From assembly GCA_013359345.1 (NCBI GenBank), contig JABWCA010000001.1, positions 1 through 64,000 on the forward strand: a DNA stretch of 64,000 nucleotides, written 5' to 3'. Positions 20,901 to 28,655 of this stretch are shown here, piece by piece; within the stretch, counting starts at the first letter, position 1; each line of letters begins with the position of its first letter. This stretch comes from Ignavibacteriaceae bacterium. Lineage in GTDB: Bacteria > Bacteroidota > Ignavibacteria > Ignavibacteriales > Ignavibacteriaceae. Position numbers and translations under genes: made by a program. The notes under the pieces are model-generated. The model worked only from the letters and a program-made list of their open reading frames with translations. It was not told the DNA's origin and did not search any database.

Positions 20901-21949
20901 TCGGGAATCTGGTCAAGCGTTTTGATTTGCCTGGCATAAGTCCTTGAAAGCTGGTCAAGCCATACAAGAGTGTTTTTTGCAATCATCACAACATTGGGCA
21001 TCCAGTGAAGATCTTCGGTGAACTTCTCCTCCTCAATCATATAGCTGAGTTCAAAATCATCATAAAGGATCTCATCTTTTTTCCTGCCCGATTTCAGAAT
21101 TTTATCTATCTCTTCCTGAGAGAGCTTAAACTGAGGAACAGGGGGGGTGCCTTTGCCGCCTCCGGGCGGAGTGAAGAGCCGTGCATCTTCATACAGAAGA
21201 TCGGAACCTGAAAGAATTTTACTTTCAAAATCATCGGGGATCAGATCCCAGAATGATCTGAATGCCTTAAGCTGTTCTATGATTTCATACGGATTTTTAA
21301 GGATGATCTGTTCAAATGCATCAAGCAGTGATACACCAAACTCTCCCGGCGGCCTTTCCAGCCTGAAAAATTCTTTTGTGACCTTAATAAATTCACGGTA
21401 TGATGATTTAACCTCAAGCGGTTTATCATCAAACATCTCCTTGAGTGAATCAAATGCGGGGTTCAGGTTTTCAAGGTGCAGAATTATGATTTCTTCAATC
21501 AGAATTTCCTTGTTTGATTTATCGCCCGTTTTGCCCGCAATGTAATCTTCCGGTCTGATCAGTCCCTTATAAACGGGAACCGGGGGAAATTCTTCCACAA
21601 ATGCTGATATAACCTTACTGAATCTCTCCTCACCAAGCTGCTCCGAAAGAAACTTAACCGACCTGACAAAAACTCCCGGGTTCTCTATTGTTTCATAGTT
21701 TCTTATAACAACGTGAACCAGTTCATGCATAAGACCAATTGCATTTAACTGACCCGGCGTTACAGGCTTGTCGTTTTTACCTTCAGCTTCTCTTGTTTTA
21801 TTTATTTTATCTGAAAGGATTCTCGCCTGCCTGAAGCTCGCAATGATGATTGCTCCCACAGATGAGTAAAGTGATTCTTCAAATTTATATTTATCCCTGG
21901 AGTATTTTGAGATGTGAAGGTCATATTTGATCAGTTCTGGTCTGTTCAT
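17984..21949 (-). CDS. Large alpha-amylase-family (GH13-like) enzyme with histone-like Lys/Ala tail
   Basis: 1321-residue protein with no visible signal peptide, so probably cytoplasmic. A helical region of about 330 residues comes first. The GH13 barrel follows: region I DMVPNHTGIYSRWIVDH, the nucleophile Asp in IIRFDAAMV near residue 545, the acid/base Glu in LLLAEAFW near 612, and the third acid in FMSNPDEETA near 671. A long C-terminal region of unknown fold follows. The last 75 or so residues are nearly all Lys, Ala, Pro, Thr and Val (KKAVKKAGVKTAGKVKAG and similar), like the tail of histone H1. The catalytic domain suggests glucan or maltooligosaccharide processing; exact specificity cannot be read. 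Confidence 0.85.
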   Translation of the reverse strand: MNRPELIKYDLHISKYSRDKYKFEESLYSSVGAIIIASFRQARILSDKINKTREAEGKNDKPVTPGQLNAIGLMHELVHVVIRNYETIENPGVFVRSVKFLSEQLGEERFSKVISAFVEEFPPVPVYKGLIRPEDYIAGKTGDKSNKEILIEEIIILHLENLNPAFDSLKEMFDDKPLEVKSSYREFIKVTKEFFRLERPPGEFGVSLLDAFEQIILKNPYEIIEQLKAFRSFWDLIPDDFESKILSGSDLLYEDARLFTPPGGGKGTPPVPQFKLSQEEIDKILKSGRKKDEILYDDFELSYMIEEEKFTEDLHWMPNVVMIAKNTLVWLDQLSRTYARQIKTLDQIPDEELDRLAARNINSLWLIGIWERSKASRVIKQFCGNPDAASSAYSLYDYDIAQEIGGDHAYHNLRHRCALRGIRLASDMVPNHTGIYSRWIVDHPEYFISAPEPPYPSYSFTGPDLSEDKSVEIRLEDKYYTRQDAAVVFQHIDKRTGTVRYMYHGNDGTNMPWNDTAQLNYLDPVVREEVIQVIMNVARKFQIIRFDAAMVLAKKHIQRLWFPQPGMAGGVPSRADFAMPKEMFHRLLPKEFWREVVDRINEELPNTLLLAEAFWLMEGYFVRTLGMHRVYNSAFMHMFMKEENEKYKKVIKNTIEFDPEILKRYVNFMSNPDEETAINQFGKGDKYFGVCLMMITLPGLPMFAHGQVEGFTEKYGMEYKRAYYNETPDGYLIERHEREIFPLLKKRYIFSEAENFELYDLITPERHIDHNVFAFSNFEGDEKAVVFYNNSYYKTTGYIKFSSPKRIKSRYAKTEQQDIDWEKAFEEEKPVSASELEIKSLAQSLRFKRQPHYFYKFRDAISGLEYLRPGQLLADSGLSVTLKGYDYKVYMEFAEIYDVNGEYQKLYKIIGDNGVPSVELRLRQLLLEPLHNSVAELLSKRFITEIRQNTGLEEKQDPRFILSPDFLAKLGSTISEIEEYKKIKIDRKELVENLKAKFGLLRALNRAVINSEKNKLHVVAYDPGKGELYKNVLAIYFTLKEIFSYAMNGSYTGNVYEEFLLEQPAWIAILRLSDDYNSVKTEFDLLSILESGESLFKRRSRFYTDSLLTTDVKTGEALKPPTAMLLNHPRVKEFINYNLYQSVAYFSKERIELLIDWVYTLNLVSLSERSLARAVPVPLTEAQFDSVIRSDYFRAGFDGMKEYVQILYKLAEKSGFRLDEFITLILEENAKTTAPAPAEKPAKKGKKTAVKKAGVKTAGKVKAGMSAKKNNKENAEAVKAKKPVKKEKTASEKPAVKKKSAAKKTGKKTAEKTAAKAKGKK

Positions 21950-22017
21950 CAGTTCACCGGTATTTCTTTAATTTCGGAATTGAAAATTAAAACGATTAAG
22001 CTTCAGCTTTAAAATAT

Positions 22018-22049
22018 AAAAACCGTCTCATTTATTTAAGACGGTTTTT
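22018..22049 (-). terminator. Terminator after the permuted ATP-grasp gene
   Basis: 10-bp inverted repeat AAAACCGTCT / AGACGGTTTT (22018-22028 and 22039-22048) around a short AT loop, with T/A tracts on both sides, located 18 bases past the stop at 22066. Functional on the minus strand; it could also act on the plus strand. Confidence 0.75.
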
Positions 22050-22065
22050 GAATATCTGAAAATAA

Positions 22066-23247
22066 TTAATCTTCGGGGTGGAATGCGGTATTTGAGCCGA
22101 CCCATGTTTTATTTTTGTTAAAGTCAACTCCCATCATCTTCCCTTTGGAGAATCTGGTGAGATTATTCACCAGCATGGGCTTGTCATTCCAGAGAAACAT
22201 CATTCTTATTTCCACCTTTGAGGGTATATCGGGTGTTTCAACCAGCGGGGCATACTCAATCTTTTTCTGAAGAATGTAATTCTCTTTGTTCTGTTTGGAA
22301 TCAAGGCTTTCTTTTGTGACATCTATCTCAACCCCGAGCCCAGCAAATGAATAAAGAGGCTTAAGCACATAATTGTGCAGATCTTCAGGGTATTTATCAA
22401 TCTCATGAAGGAAATATGCCTCGGGCGAGTATTTTGTTTTAAGCCTGGGCAGAGTGTACTTGCTGATCCTGAAAAACCAGTCGGGGTGGCCAACCCACTG
22501 AACATCAAGCTCATCGGCAAAACTGAAGCCGAACTCAACGCCTGATCTTTCAAGTTCATCCTGGATAACCCTGTTGTAGATTCTTCTGATCTGAATCTCT
22601 TTTCCGTTTTTACTATAAAAGAGTTTATTACCGCGCTTTTTTACTTCTGTGAGGCATACAGGGGTTATGCCTGTGTAATGTTCGGTTGCAAGAAAATCAA
22701 TAAGTGTCTTCTGCTGATACGGATAGATCTCCAGAAGAACGGTTTCTTCGGGATCGGTGTCACCCACAATTGTATTATAAAGCAGCTTTTTGTAGCTCTC
22801 CAGGTTCAGGCCGTTATAGTATGCAGTAAAGCCTTCCGGGAGATGGAAATGTTTCTGATAGATTTCCTGAAAATAAGCCTGGAAACCGTAAAGTGACGGA
22901 AATCCCTGCAGTTCAATCAGTCTTGGTGTGAATCCGCCGTTTTCATCATTGCAGATGGCAAAATCTATCTGGAGAAACACAGGGTGTGAGGTATCACCCG
23001 GCACTTTAAGATGAGAGGGGATCCCGCTTTTTGAGAACTCCATATATTCTTTTGTGCTGATCTGGTCAATAATTTCACCGCACGCCTTTTTCAGTTCTGA
23101 TGTCAGTTCGCGTGAAAGGAAAAGGGGTGTCTCGCATACTCTGAACTCAATTTTGCTGTTAAGTGTATTGTTCAGGTCATCAACAAATGCGTTGTATTTC
23201 TCGTAAGAAAATTCCGAATTGTATTTTCTTCTGATCTCTTTTATCAT
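22066..23247 (-). CDS. Probable circularly permuted ATP-grasp ligase
   Basis: 393 residues, cytoplasmic, not a family I can name with certainty. Motifs suggest an ATP-grasp fold with shuffled order. An early acidic metal-ligand-like strand, PRLIELQGFPSLYGF near residue 110, resembles the IEFN motif of glutathionylspermidine-synthase-like enzymes. The nucleotide-binding lysine strand comes late, YVLKPLYSFAGLGVEI near residue 290, followed by ILQKKIEY and VEIRMMF near 320-345. It is the last of three ligase-type genes on this strand; a hairpin at 23318-23340 separates it from the GCS2 gene. It likely forms an amide or peptide-like bond on an unknown substrate. Confidence 0.6.
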   Translation of the reverse strand: MIKEIRRKYNSEFSYEKYNAFVDDLNNTLNSKIEFRVCETPLFLSRELTSELKKACGEIIDQISTKEYMEFSKSGIPSHLKVPGDTSHPVFLQIDFAICNDENGGFTPRLIELQGFPSLYGFQAYFQEIYQKHFHLPEGFTAYYNGLNLESYKKLLYNTIVGDTDPEETVLLEIYPYQQKTLIDFLATEHYTGITPVCLTEVKKRGNKLFYSKNGKEIQIRRIYNRVIQDELERSGVEFGFSFADELDVQWVGHPDWFFRISKYTLPRLKTKYSPEAYFLHEIDKYPEDLHNYVLKPLYSFAGLGVEIDVTKESLDSKQNKENYILQKKIEYAPLVETPDIPSKVEIRMMFLWNDKPMLVNNLTRFSKGKMMGVDFNKNKTWVGSNTAFHPED

Positions 23248-23317
23248 GGCTGTATAATTATCAGATAGTGGAGGAAAAACGGCTGCCGGTTTATTACTTG
23301 CTACGGCAGATAAAGAT

Positions 23318-23340
23318 GGGCGGAGTGTTAAGCTCCGCCC
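23318..23340 (-). terminator. GC-rich hairpin after the GCS2 gene
   Basis: Perfect 8-bp inverted repeat GGGCGGAG / CTCCGCCC (23318-23325, 23333-23340) with a 7-base loop, 6 bases past the stop at 23346. No strong T-tract follows, so some read-through into the next gene is possible. Confidence 0.55.
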
Positions 23341-23345
23341 GGAGT

Positions 23346-24461
23346 TTATTTCAAGTTCAGACCGAAATGAGTTTCATCAATTATATAATCCACCACGTTT
23401 TTGGTGTCATAACTCTGTTCCCACACAGCCAGCTGCCTGTCTGCACCGGTACCCATTTCAAGTATCTTCTTAATATTGTTTATTTCTTCACGGCTTTCAA
23501 GTTCATCAACCACCTCATCAACAAACTCAAGGAGTTCAAAGATAAGATCTGTTGTGGGCACTTCTTCTTTCTTCCCGAAATCAATCAGTTTTCCTGAAAT
23601 GCCGTATCTTGAAGCTCTGAATTTATTCTCGGCAATTAATGCCCTTCTGTAAAGCCTGAATCCGAGATTCTGTTTTATCAGCTTGTAAAGCTTTACAACA
23701 ACTGCCTGCATGAGTGCGGTGAGCGCTATCGTCTCATCTGCTCTCATGGGTATATCGCAGATTCTGAATTCAATTGTGGGGAAGAACGGATGCAGCCTTA
23801 TATCCCACCAGATTTTTTTTGCATTATCAATGCAGTTCGTTTTAATGAGGAGGTTAACGTAGTTATCGTACTCCCCTATACTGGTGAAATAATCAGGAAT
23901 GCCTGTTCTCGGGAAACGGTCAAAAACCTTGGTTCTGTATGATTTGAAACCCGTGTTTCTTCCCACCCAGAAAGGGCTGTTTGTTGAAAGTGCGAATATA
24001 TGAGGAAGGAAATACCTCACTGCATTCATTATATGGATAGCCATTTCGCGGTCTTCCACACCAACGTGAACATGAAGCCCGAAAATCAGGTTGGCCCTTG
24101 CAACAAGCTGCATATCATCAACCACCTGTTTGTATCTTGGGTGCTCCGTTATGCGCTGATCTTTCCAGTGAGAGAAAGGATGAGTGCCGGCCGCAGCAAT
24201 TCTCAGGTTGTTTTTGATCGCCAGTTTTGCAAGTTCGCTTCTGAGTTTGAAAACCTCAGTCCTTGCTTCTTTAATGTTCTTGCATACTCCTGTACCCGTC
24301 TCAACAACAGACTGGTGCATTTCCGGTTTTATGAACTCTTTAAGATAGAGTTCCCCGTCTTCATAGATCTGCTGTATGTGAGATTTCAGTTCACGTGTAA
24401 CCGGATCCACAATCTGAAATTCTTCTTCAATTCCTAAACTGAAAGTTGGGTTGTTAGACAT
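23346..24461 (-). CDS. Carboxylate-amine ligase, GCS2/YbdK family
   Basis: 371-residue ATP-dependent ligase of the glutamate-cysteine ligase type 2 superfamily. The opening SLGIEEEFQIVDP carries the acidic metal-binding cluster, and ANLIFGLHVHVGVED near residue 130 is the family signature. IEFRICDIPMRADETIAL near 235 also fits. YbdK itself has weak gamma-glutamylcysteine activity, and many members have unknown amine substrates. It starts 13 bases after the upstream ATP-grasp gene, so the two are in one operon. The gene pair implies sequential amide-bond formation. Confidence 0.9.
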   Translation of the reverse strand: MSNNPTFSLGIEEEFQIVDPVTRELKSHIQQIYEDGELYLKEFIKPEMHQSVVETGTGVCKNIKEARTEVFKLRSELAKLAIKNNLRIAAAGTHPFSHWKDQRITEHPRYKQVVDDMQLVARANLIFGLHVHVGVEDREMAIHIMNAVRYFLPHIFALSTNSPFWVGRNTGFKSYRTKVFDRFPRTGIPDYFTSIGEYDNYVNLLIKTNCIDNAKKIWWDIRLHPFFPTIEFRICDIPMRADETIALTALMQAVVVKLYKLIKQNLGFRLYRRALIAENKFRASRYGISGKLIDFGKKEEVPTTDLIFELLEFVDEVVDELESREEINNIKKILEMGTGADRQLAVWEQSYDTKNVVDYIIDETHFGLNLK

Positions 24462-24474
24462 ATAGGCTCTCTGC

Positions 24475-25416
24475 TTATTTAGCTGTATTCTTTATGAATT
24501 CACCCCATGTGGTGTTGTATTTCTTGGGGTTCCATGCCTTTGCTCTTCTTATTGCCATTTTTGCTGCGTTTTCAACCACCCATTCAAAGTTTTCCTCACC
24601 CACTGAATTTACGTCAGCATCGGGGGCAGGGTTGCAGAAATCGATTGCATAGGGAATTCCGTCGCGCACGGCAAATTCCACTGTGTTGAAATCATAACCG
24701 AGAGCGTTGTTCAGCTTCAGAACATATTCCCTGATCTTGCCGATAAGTGCCTTTGAGTGTTTTTTAGGCTCTCTCACGTATCTCAGGTGATGCGGCTGCT
24801 TGGGATCATAATCCATGATTCTGATCTCTTTCCTGTCAAGGCAATAGCATCTGAAATAGTCTGTGAACACTATTTCTTCCTGAAGCATCATAACCAGCTG
24901 ACCCGTTTCATGATATGCCTCAAAAAACTGTTCTCTGTTTTCAATGCGGTAAACATTTTTCCAGCCGCCGCCTGCAAAAGGCTTAAAGTATGCGGGGAAG
25001 CCTACGTAGTTGAAAATGCCGTCCCAGTCGAGGGGGTAAGCCAGGTTTCTGAATGATTTTGATGTCGTATCGGGCGGATGAACGTTTGAAGGAAGTATGA
25101 CAGTTTTAGGTACCGGAACTCCTATCTGAGTAGCGAGGGCATTGTTAAAGAATTTATCATCTGCGCTCCACCAGAAGGGGTTGTTGATTACGCATGTACC
25201 GGCTGCAGCCTCATTTTTGAGCATTGCCCTGTAAAAAGGCACATCCTGTGATATTCTGTCGATTATCACCGCATATCCGAGGGGCTGACCCATTGCAACT
25301 TTATCAACAGTTACATACTCAGCCACTATATCTTTTTCATTTTTGGAGTTGACTCTTTCCACAAAAGCAGGCGGGAAAGTCTCTTCCATTCCAAATAAAA
25401 TACCAATTTTTTTCAT
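24475..25416 (-). CDS. ATP-grasp ligase (RimK/D-Ala-D-Ala ligase-like)
   Basis: 313-residue ATP-grasp protein. The nucleotide-binding lysine is likely in FPAYFKPFAGGGWKNVYRI near residue 145, the glycine-rich loop follows directly, and the metal-binding end is FAVRDGIPYAIDFCNPAPDAD near 255-275 (IDFCNP replaces the usual E-x-N). The N-terminal domain is a short Rossmann-like unit (KKIGILFGMEETFPPAFV). The substrate is unknown. It is first in the unit that continues with the GCS2 ligase, with a promoter-like element upstream at 25488-25495. Confidence 0.82.
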   Translation of the reverse strand: MKKIGILFGMEETFPPAFVERVNSKNEKDIVAEYVTVDKVAMGQPLGYAVIIDRISQDVPFYRAMLKNEAAAGTCVINNPFWWSADDKFFNNALATQIGVPVPKTVILPSNVHPPDTTSKSFRNLAYPLDWDGIFNYVGFPAYFKPFAGGGWKNVYRIENREQFFEAYHETGQLVMMLQEEIVFTDYFRCYCLDRKEIRIMDYDPKQPHHLRYVREPKKHSKALIGKIREYVLKLNNALGYDFNTVEFAVRDGIPYAIDFCNPAPDADVNSVGEENFEWVVENAAKMAIRRAKAWNPKKYNTTWGEFIKNTAK

Positions 25417-25487
25417 TGTGATCCGGAGATTTAAATTAACAAATTCGGGTTTTGTTTTCGTATCAGAGAGGATAAATCAAATATTTT

Positions 25488-25495
25488 CAAAGATA
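25488..25495 (-). promoter_or_regulatory. TAnnTTTG element upstream of the ligase genes
   Basis: Minus strand TATCTTTG about 72 bases before the ATP-grasp start at 25416. The matching upstream element at the usual spacing is TTT rather than TTG, so this is a moderate match only. Confidence 0.35.
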
Positions 25496-25583
25496 GCAAA
25501 AATTCGCCACTGTTAAAAGATTTATTTGACTTACAGCCGCTCCAAATATCATTTTTAATGAAGATGCAACTTATTTCTTTCAG

Positions 25584-25913
25584 TTATTCTTCTTTCTTTG
25601 AGTTTCTCAGTTTGTTGAATCCTTTGATCACAAGAAATATTGTAAAAGCCACAATCAGGAAATCAAGAACATGATTTATGAATACGCCATATCTTATTGC
25701 CGAGAGCACTTTACCATCGGCATCGGTTTTCAGCACAAGCTGCAGTGATCTGAAATCGGCGCCTCCCAGCAAAATCCCGACCAGCGGCATAATCACATCT
25801 TCAACCAGTGAACTTACAATTTTGCCGAAAGCCGCACCGATTATAACGCCCACAGCAAGATCAACAACATTGCCTTTTACGGCAAATTCCTTAAATTCTT
25901 TCATCATGCTCAT
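25584..25913 (-). CDS. mscL: Large-conductance mechanosensitive channel
   Basis: Tension-gated inner-membrane channel that releases solutes on hypo-osmotic shock. The 109-residue product has the N-terminal amphipathic helix ([16 protein letters not shown]) and first membrane helix with [18 protein letters not shown], the gate-lining segment. The second membrane helix is [21 protein letters not shown], followed by a short charged tail. It is shorter than the common 130-150 residues, mainly in the periplasmic loop. The start at 25913 has AGGAG six bases upstream. Confidence 0.95.
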   Translation of the reverse strand: MSMMKEFKEFAVKGNVVDLAVGVIIGAAFGKIVSSLVEDVIMPLVGILLGGADFRSLQLVLKTDADGKVLSAIRYGVFINHVLDFLIVAFTIFLVIKGFNKLRNSKKEE

Positions 25914-25957
25914 GAATCACTCCTGTTTTTATTGTTGTAACACTTCCGCTGATCTCT

Positions 25958-27394
25958 TTATTTATCAGCTTTTTTATAATCTATGTTAATATCATAATTC
26001 CAGTTGTTGAAGTAGAGGTTTCCTGCCTTCCACTCAACTTCTCCTCTCTGGAAATCAACCGTTTCACTGCGCGGGTAAGTTTTTGCAGGAAACAGTTCCT
26101 GAGAATAATCATCATTAACCACAAAATGGTAAGCATCAATGTTCCCGAGGAAGAAATATCTGACCTGCGGGTCATCACTTTTCTGAAGTTTGAATGACTG
26201 ATCAACAGGCACCCATCCGGTCTGATCAAAGTAGATTTCGCACCAGTCATGCAGATTCACTTCAGGCGGATGAAGCATCCAGCCGCTCTGCCATCTTGCG
26301 GGAATTCCGTTCATTCTGCAAAGTGTCATAAAAAGCAGCGTCTGAATGCCGCAGTCGCCGTGCATATTTTCATAACAGTATGAAGAAATATTCGGAATGG
26401 TAGAATACTCAAGCGCACTTGCCCAGGGGATGTTGTCATTTATCCACTCATAAATCTTTTTTGCTTTAAGTGCCGGATCTGTTACTCCTGCGGTAATCTG
26501 CGCATTGAGATTTTTCAGCGCATCTGTATATACAATATGAGGTGCCCGTTCACCCGTGTGATTCTTAAAGGCTTCTGAAAGAGGATCAATAGTGTGGGTT
26601 TTGCTGAAATCAATCCCGGAAACTATACTATATCCCCTGAATGAATATGAAGCTTCAAACAGGGTTGGTTTTCCCGCTTCGGTAACAGCTTCAAGGTATA
26701 TTGTTCTCTGAAGCCGGTCGGAAGGTGCAATCACGGGGTTACTCCTGTTGGCAGAAATAAAGGTGAGATTCTCCTGCCTTCCTTTTATCTCCCGCGGGTA
26801 TGGCAGCCATACTCTAAGCACTTCACCCGCTGGTATGACATCAGGTTTCACGGTAAGGGTGTATCTAATCGTGAAATCAATTGGCATCACGCTTCTTTTA
26901 CCTGATGCGGCAGATTCTTTAAGCAGCTGAGGCAACAGTTCAGCCAGAAAGTTATCAAGCTCTCTCGGCTCATTCCCTTCAACTTCAATAAACCTCTTTT
27001 TAGCTTCTTTATTGATTCTGAAGAGATTTCTTGCCCCGTTTTTAAAATATTTTTTCACTCCGTTAATTCTCCGCATCTCAAGCGAGCCATCTCTTTCCCA
27101 TTTTTCAAGATCGGCTGATTTGATCCCCGGGTAGTACTTGCTGAGCCAGGCAAGCACATCATCTTCCGTTTTAGTGAAATCACGCTCTATCCTGAACATG
27201 AGATCTGTATAAAAATTGTAATTATATATTTCCTGCGGCGAGAGTCTGCCTGAGGCGAGTTCACCGGCAATAATGCTTTCCGCCTTTTTGAATTCACCGT
27301 TTTTAATCAGTTCATTTAATTTATTGTTGTTTCCGGTATTTTGTGCCATGACCGTAAATAAAAGAAGTTGTGTTAAAATTATGAGATATTTCAT
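25958..27394 (-). CDS. Exported transglutaminase-like protein
   Basis: 478 residues with a signal peptide (KYLIILTQLLLFTVMAQ). The C-terminal half has a transglutaminase-like core: Cys in MHGDCGIQTLLFMTLCR near residue 345, His in VNLHDWCEIYF near 382, followed by GWVPVDQS with the third acidic residue. The N-terminal half is a helical and beta region of unknown fold (PDVIPAGEVLRVWLPYPRE resembles the beta domain often found before such cores). It probably acts as a protease or amidase in the periplasm. It is divergent from the T9SS gene at 27543. Confidence 0.87.
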   Translation of the reverse strand: MKYLIILTQLLLFTVMAQNTGNNNKLNELIKNGEFKKAESIIAGELASGRLSPQEIYNYNFYTDLMFRIERDFTKTEDDVLAWLSKYYPGIKSADLEKWERDGSLEMRRINGVKKYFKNGARNLFRINKEAKKRFIEVEGNEPRELDNFLAELLPQLLKESAASGKRSVMPIDFTIRYTLTVKPDVIPAGEVLRVWLPYPREIKGRQENLTFISANRSNPVIAPSDRLQRTIYLEAVTEAGKPTLFEASYSFRGYSIVSGIDFSKTHTIDPLSEAFKNHTGERAPHIVYTDALKNLNAQITAGVTDPALKAKKIYEWINDNIPWASALEYSTIPNISSYCYENMHGDCGIQTLLFMTLCRMNGIPARWQSGWMLHPPEVNLHDWCEIYFDQTGWVPVDQSFKLQKSDDPQVRYFFLGNIDAYHFVVNDDYSQELFPAKTYPRSETVDFQRGEVEWKAGNLYFNNWNYDINIDYKKADK

Positions 27395-27542
27395 GTTAAT
27401 GCCAGCTGCAAATTTTTATTATTATAAACATACAATGAGATTAATTAAATATCAACCTGATAATAGTTATTTTAGCTTTAAACCAAAAACAAAAATTCGT
27501 TGTCATAACTCTGACTCTCTTGCAAATTAATGAGGATTAATA

Positions 27543-28385
27543 ATGAAATTTTCAGTTCTTTCAGTTTTAATATTTTTTCTTGCTGCCGGCACTTACGGGC
27601 AGATTCAGCTTCAGTGGACATCCTCCGCTATATCAGACGCAAATTTATCAGGTTTTATTGACTTTGAGAAATCAGGGCAGACATTCACTCAGAGGGTTTA
27701 CCTTCTTGATTCTCTCTCATTCAGAATCTGTCAGCCGGGTTTTTCGGTCACACCTCAGTACACATATACGTTTAATGCAGCAGAACGTCTTGCCGGCGCT
27801 CAGGTTTATTCAATGACAACCGATCTTGACGGCAACGGATATGTTGATTTTTATATAATCGGTTATGTGGGTACTTCAACAAATTACCGCCAGTCAATGA
27901 AGATATTTGACATCACCACCGGCGCTGCAATTCTTGAAAAAAATGATGCATCATTTTCCTACTCATACCCCACACTTGATGATGCAGACGGCAACGGATT
28001 ATATGAGTTAATTATTGCCAAATATCCGCTGCCTTATAACGGTACTTACATGCTTGAGGTTTATTCAACTAACGTCCCCTCAGATGTTAACGAAAACAAC
28101 AAGCCGTCATTGTTCAGATTACAGCAGAACTACCCTAACCCTTTTAACCCCTCAACAACCATTGAGTACTCGGTTTCTGTTCCGGGACTGACCGAATTAA
28201 AAATCTATGACATTTCGGGTCAGCTTATTAAAACACTGGTTTCAGAATTCAGGGAAGCCGGTGATTACAGTGTGAACTGGAACGGCACCGATAATTATGG
28301 CGGTAAGGTCCCTTCAGGCATTTATTTCTACAGAATGAACAACGGGGATAATTCAACTTCCCGGAAGATGATTTTATTAAAATAA
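27543..28385 (+). CDS. T9SS-secreted protein with FG-GAP/VCBS-like segment
   Basis: 280 residues. A signal peptide (FSVLSVLIFFLAAGTYGQ) is followed by a beta-rich domain holding two Asp/Asn/Gly calcium-loop-like stretches, TTDLDGNGYVDFYIIGY and DDADGNGLYELIIAKY, as in FG-GAP/VCBS repeats. The C-terminal sorting domain begins RLQQNYPNPFNPSTTIEY and ends SRKMILLK. It is the first gene of the long plus-strand string and lies 15 bases before the PqqD-like gene, which suggests co-transcription and perhaps a role in the same process. Confidence 0.88.
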   Translation: MKFSVLSVLIFFLAAGTYGQIQLQWTSSAISDANLSGFIDFEKSGQTFTQRVYLLDSLSFRICQPGFSVTPQYTYTFNAAERLAGAQVYSMTTDLDGNGYVDFYIIGYVGTSTNYRQSMKIFDITTGAAILEKNDASFSYSYPTLDDADGNGLYELIIAKYPLPYNGTYMLEVYSTNVPSDVNENNKPSLFRLQQNYPNPFNPSTTIEYSVSVPGLTELKIYDISGQLIKTLVSEFREAGDYSVNWNGTDNYGGKVPSGIYFYRMNNGDNSTSRKMILLK

Positions 28386-28400
28386 CTTAACGAGATAATC

Positions 28401-28655
28401 ATGAAAAAATTTGAAATTCCTGGCAATATAGCCGTCAGCGAAAGCGGATTCGCTTTCTCTCCTTCGAGCGGAGAAACCTTTAATTTCAATGAGCTGGGTG
28501 CATCTATCTATAAGAAACTCAGAGATAATGCTGATCCTGATCAGCTCATTAATGAAATGACGGATGAATTTGATGCCGACAGGGCAATAATCGAAAAAGA
28601 TCTTTATGATTTTATTTCTGAACTGAAAAAATTTGGACTTCTGAAAGAGTTATGA
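28401..28655 (+). CDS. PqqD-like small protein (RRE-fold peptide chaperone)
   Basis: 84 residues with the PqqD pattern: a beta-strand start (KFEIPGNIAVSESGFAFS), the FNFNELGASIYKKL strand-helix that corresponds to the conserved 'yxLNxtaaxIWxll' core, and a helical C-terminus with DLYDFISELKKFGLLKEL. PqqD proteins are RiPP precursor recognition elements that bind a leader peptide through a winged-helix groove. No radical-SAM partner or pqq gene is nearby. Its stop overlaps the ATP-grasp start (ATGA). The likely partner is the leader-like N-terminus of the decarboxylase two genes downstream. Confidence 0.8.
   Translation: MKKFEIPGNIAVSESGFAFSPSSGETFNFNELGASIYKKLRDNADPDQLINEMTDEFDADRAIIEKDLYDFISELKKFGLLKEL

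Noticed and set aside
25958-27394. Lasso-peptide B2 leader peptidase
   Set aside because: B2 proteins share the transglutaminase-like fold but are small and cytoplasmic. This protein has 478 residues, a signal peptide, and is transcribed in the opposite direction, so a link to the leader-like sequence at 29706 is not supported.
28401-28655. PQQ biosynthesis operon
   Set aside because: PqqD-like protein is alone; no pqqA, pqqB, pqqC or pqqE gene in the window, so PQQ synthesis is not supported even though a PQQ-type propeller is encoded at 16705-17982.
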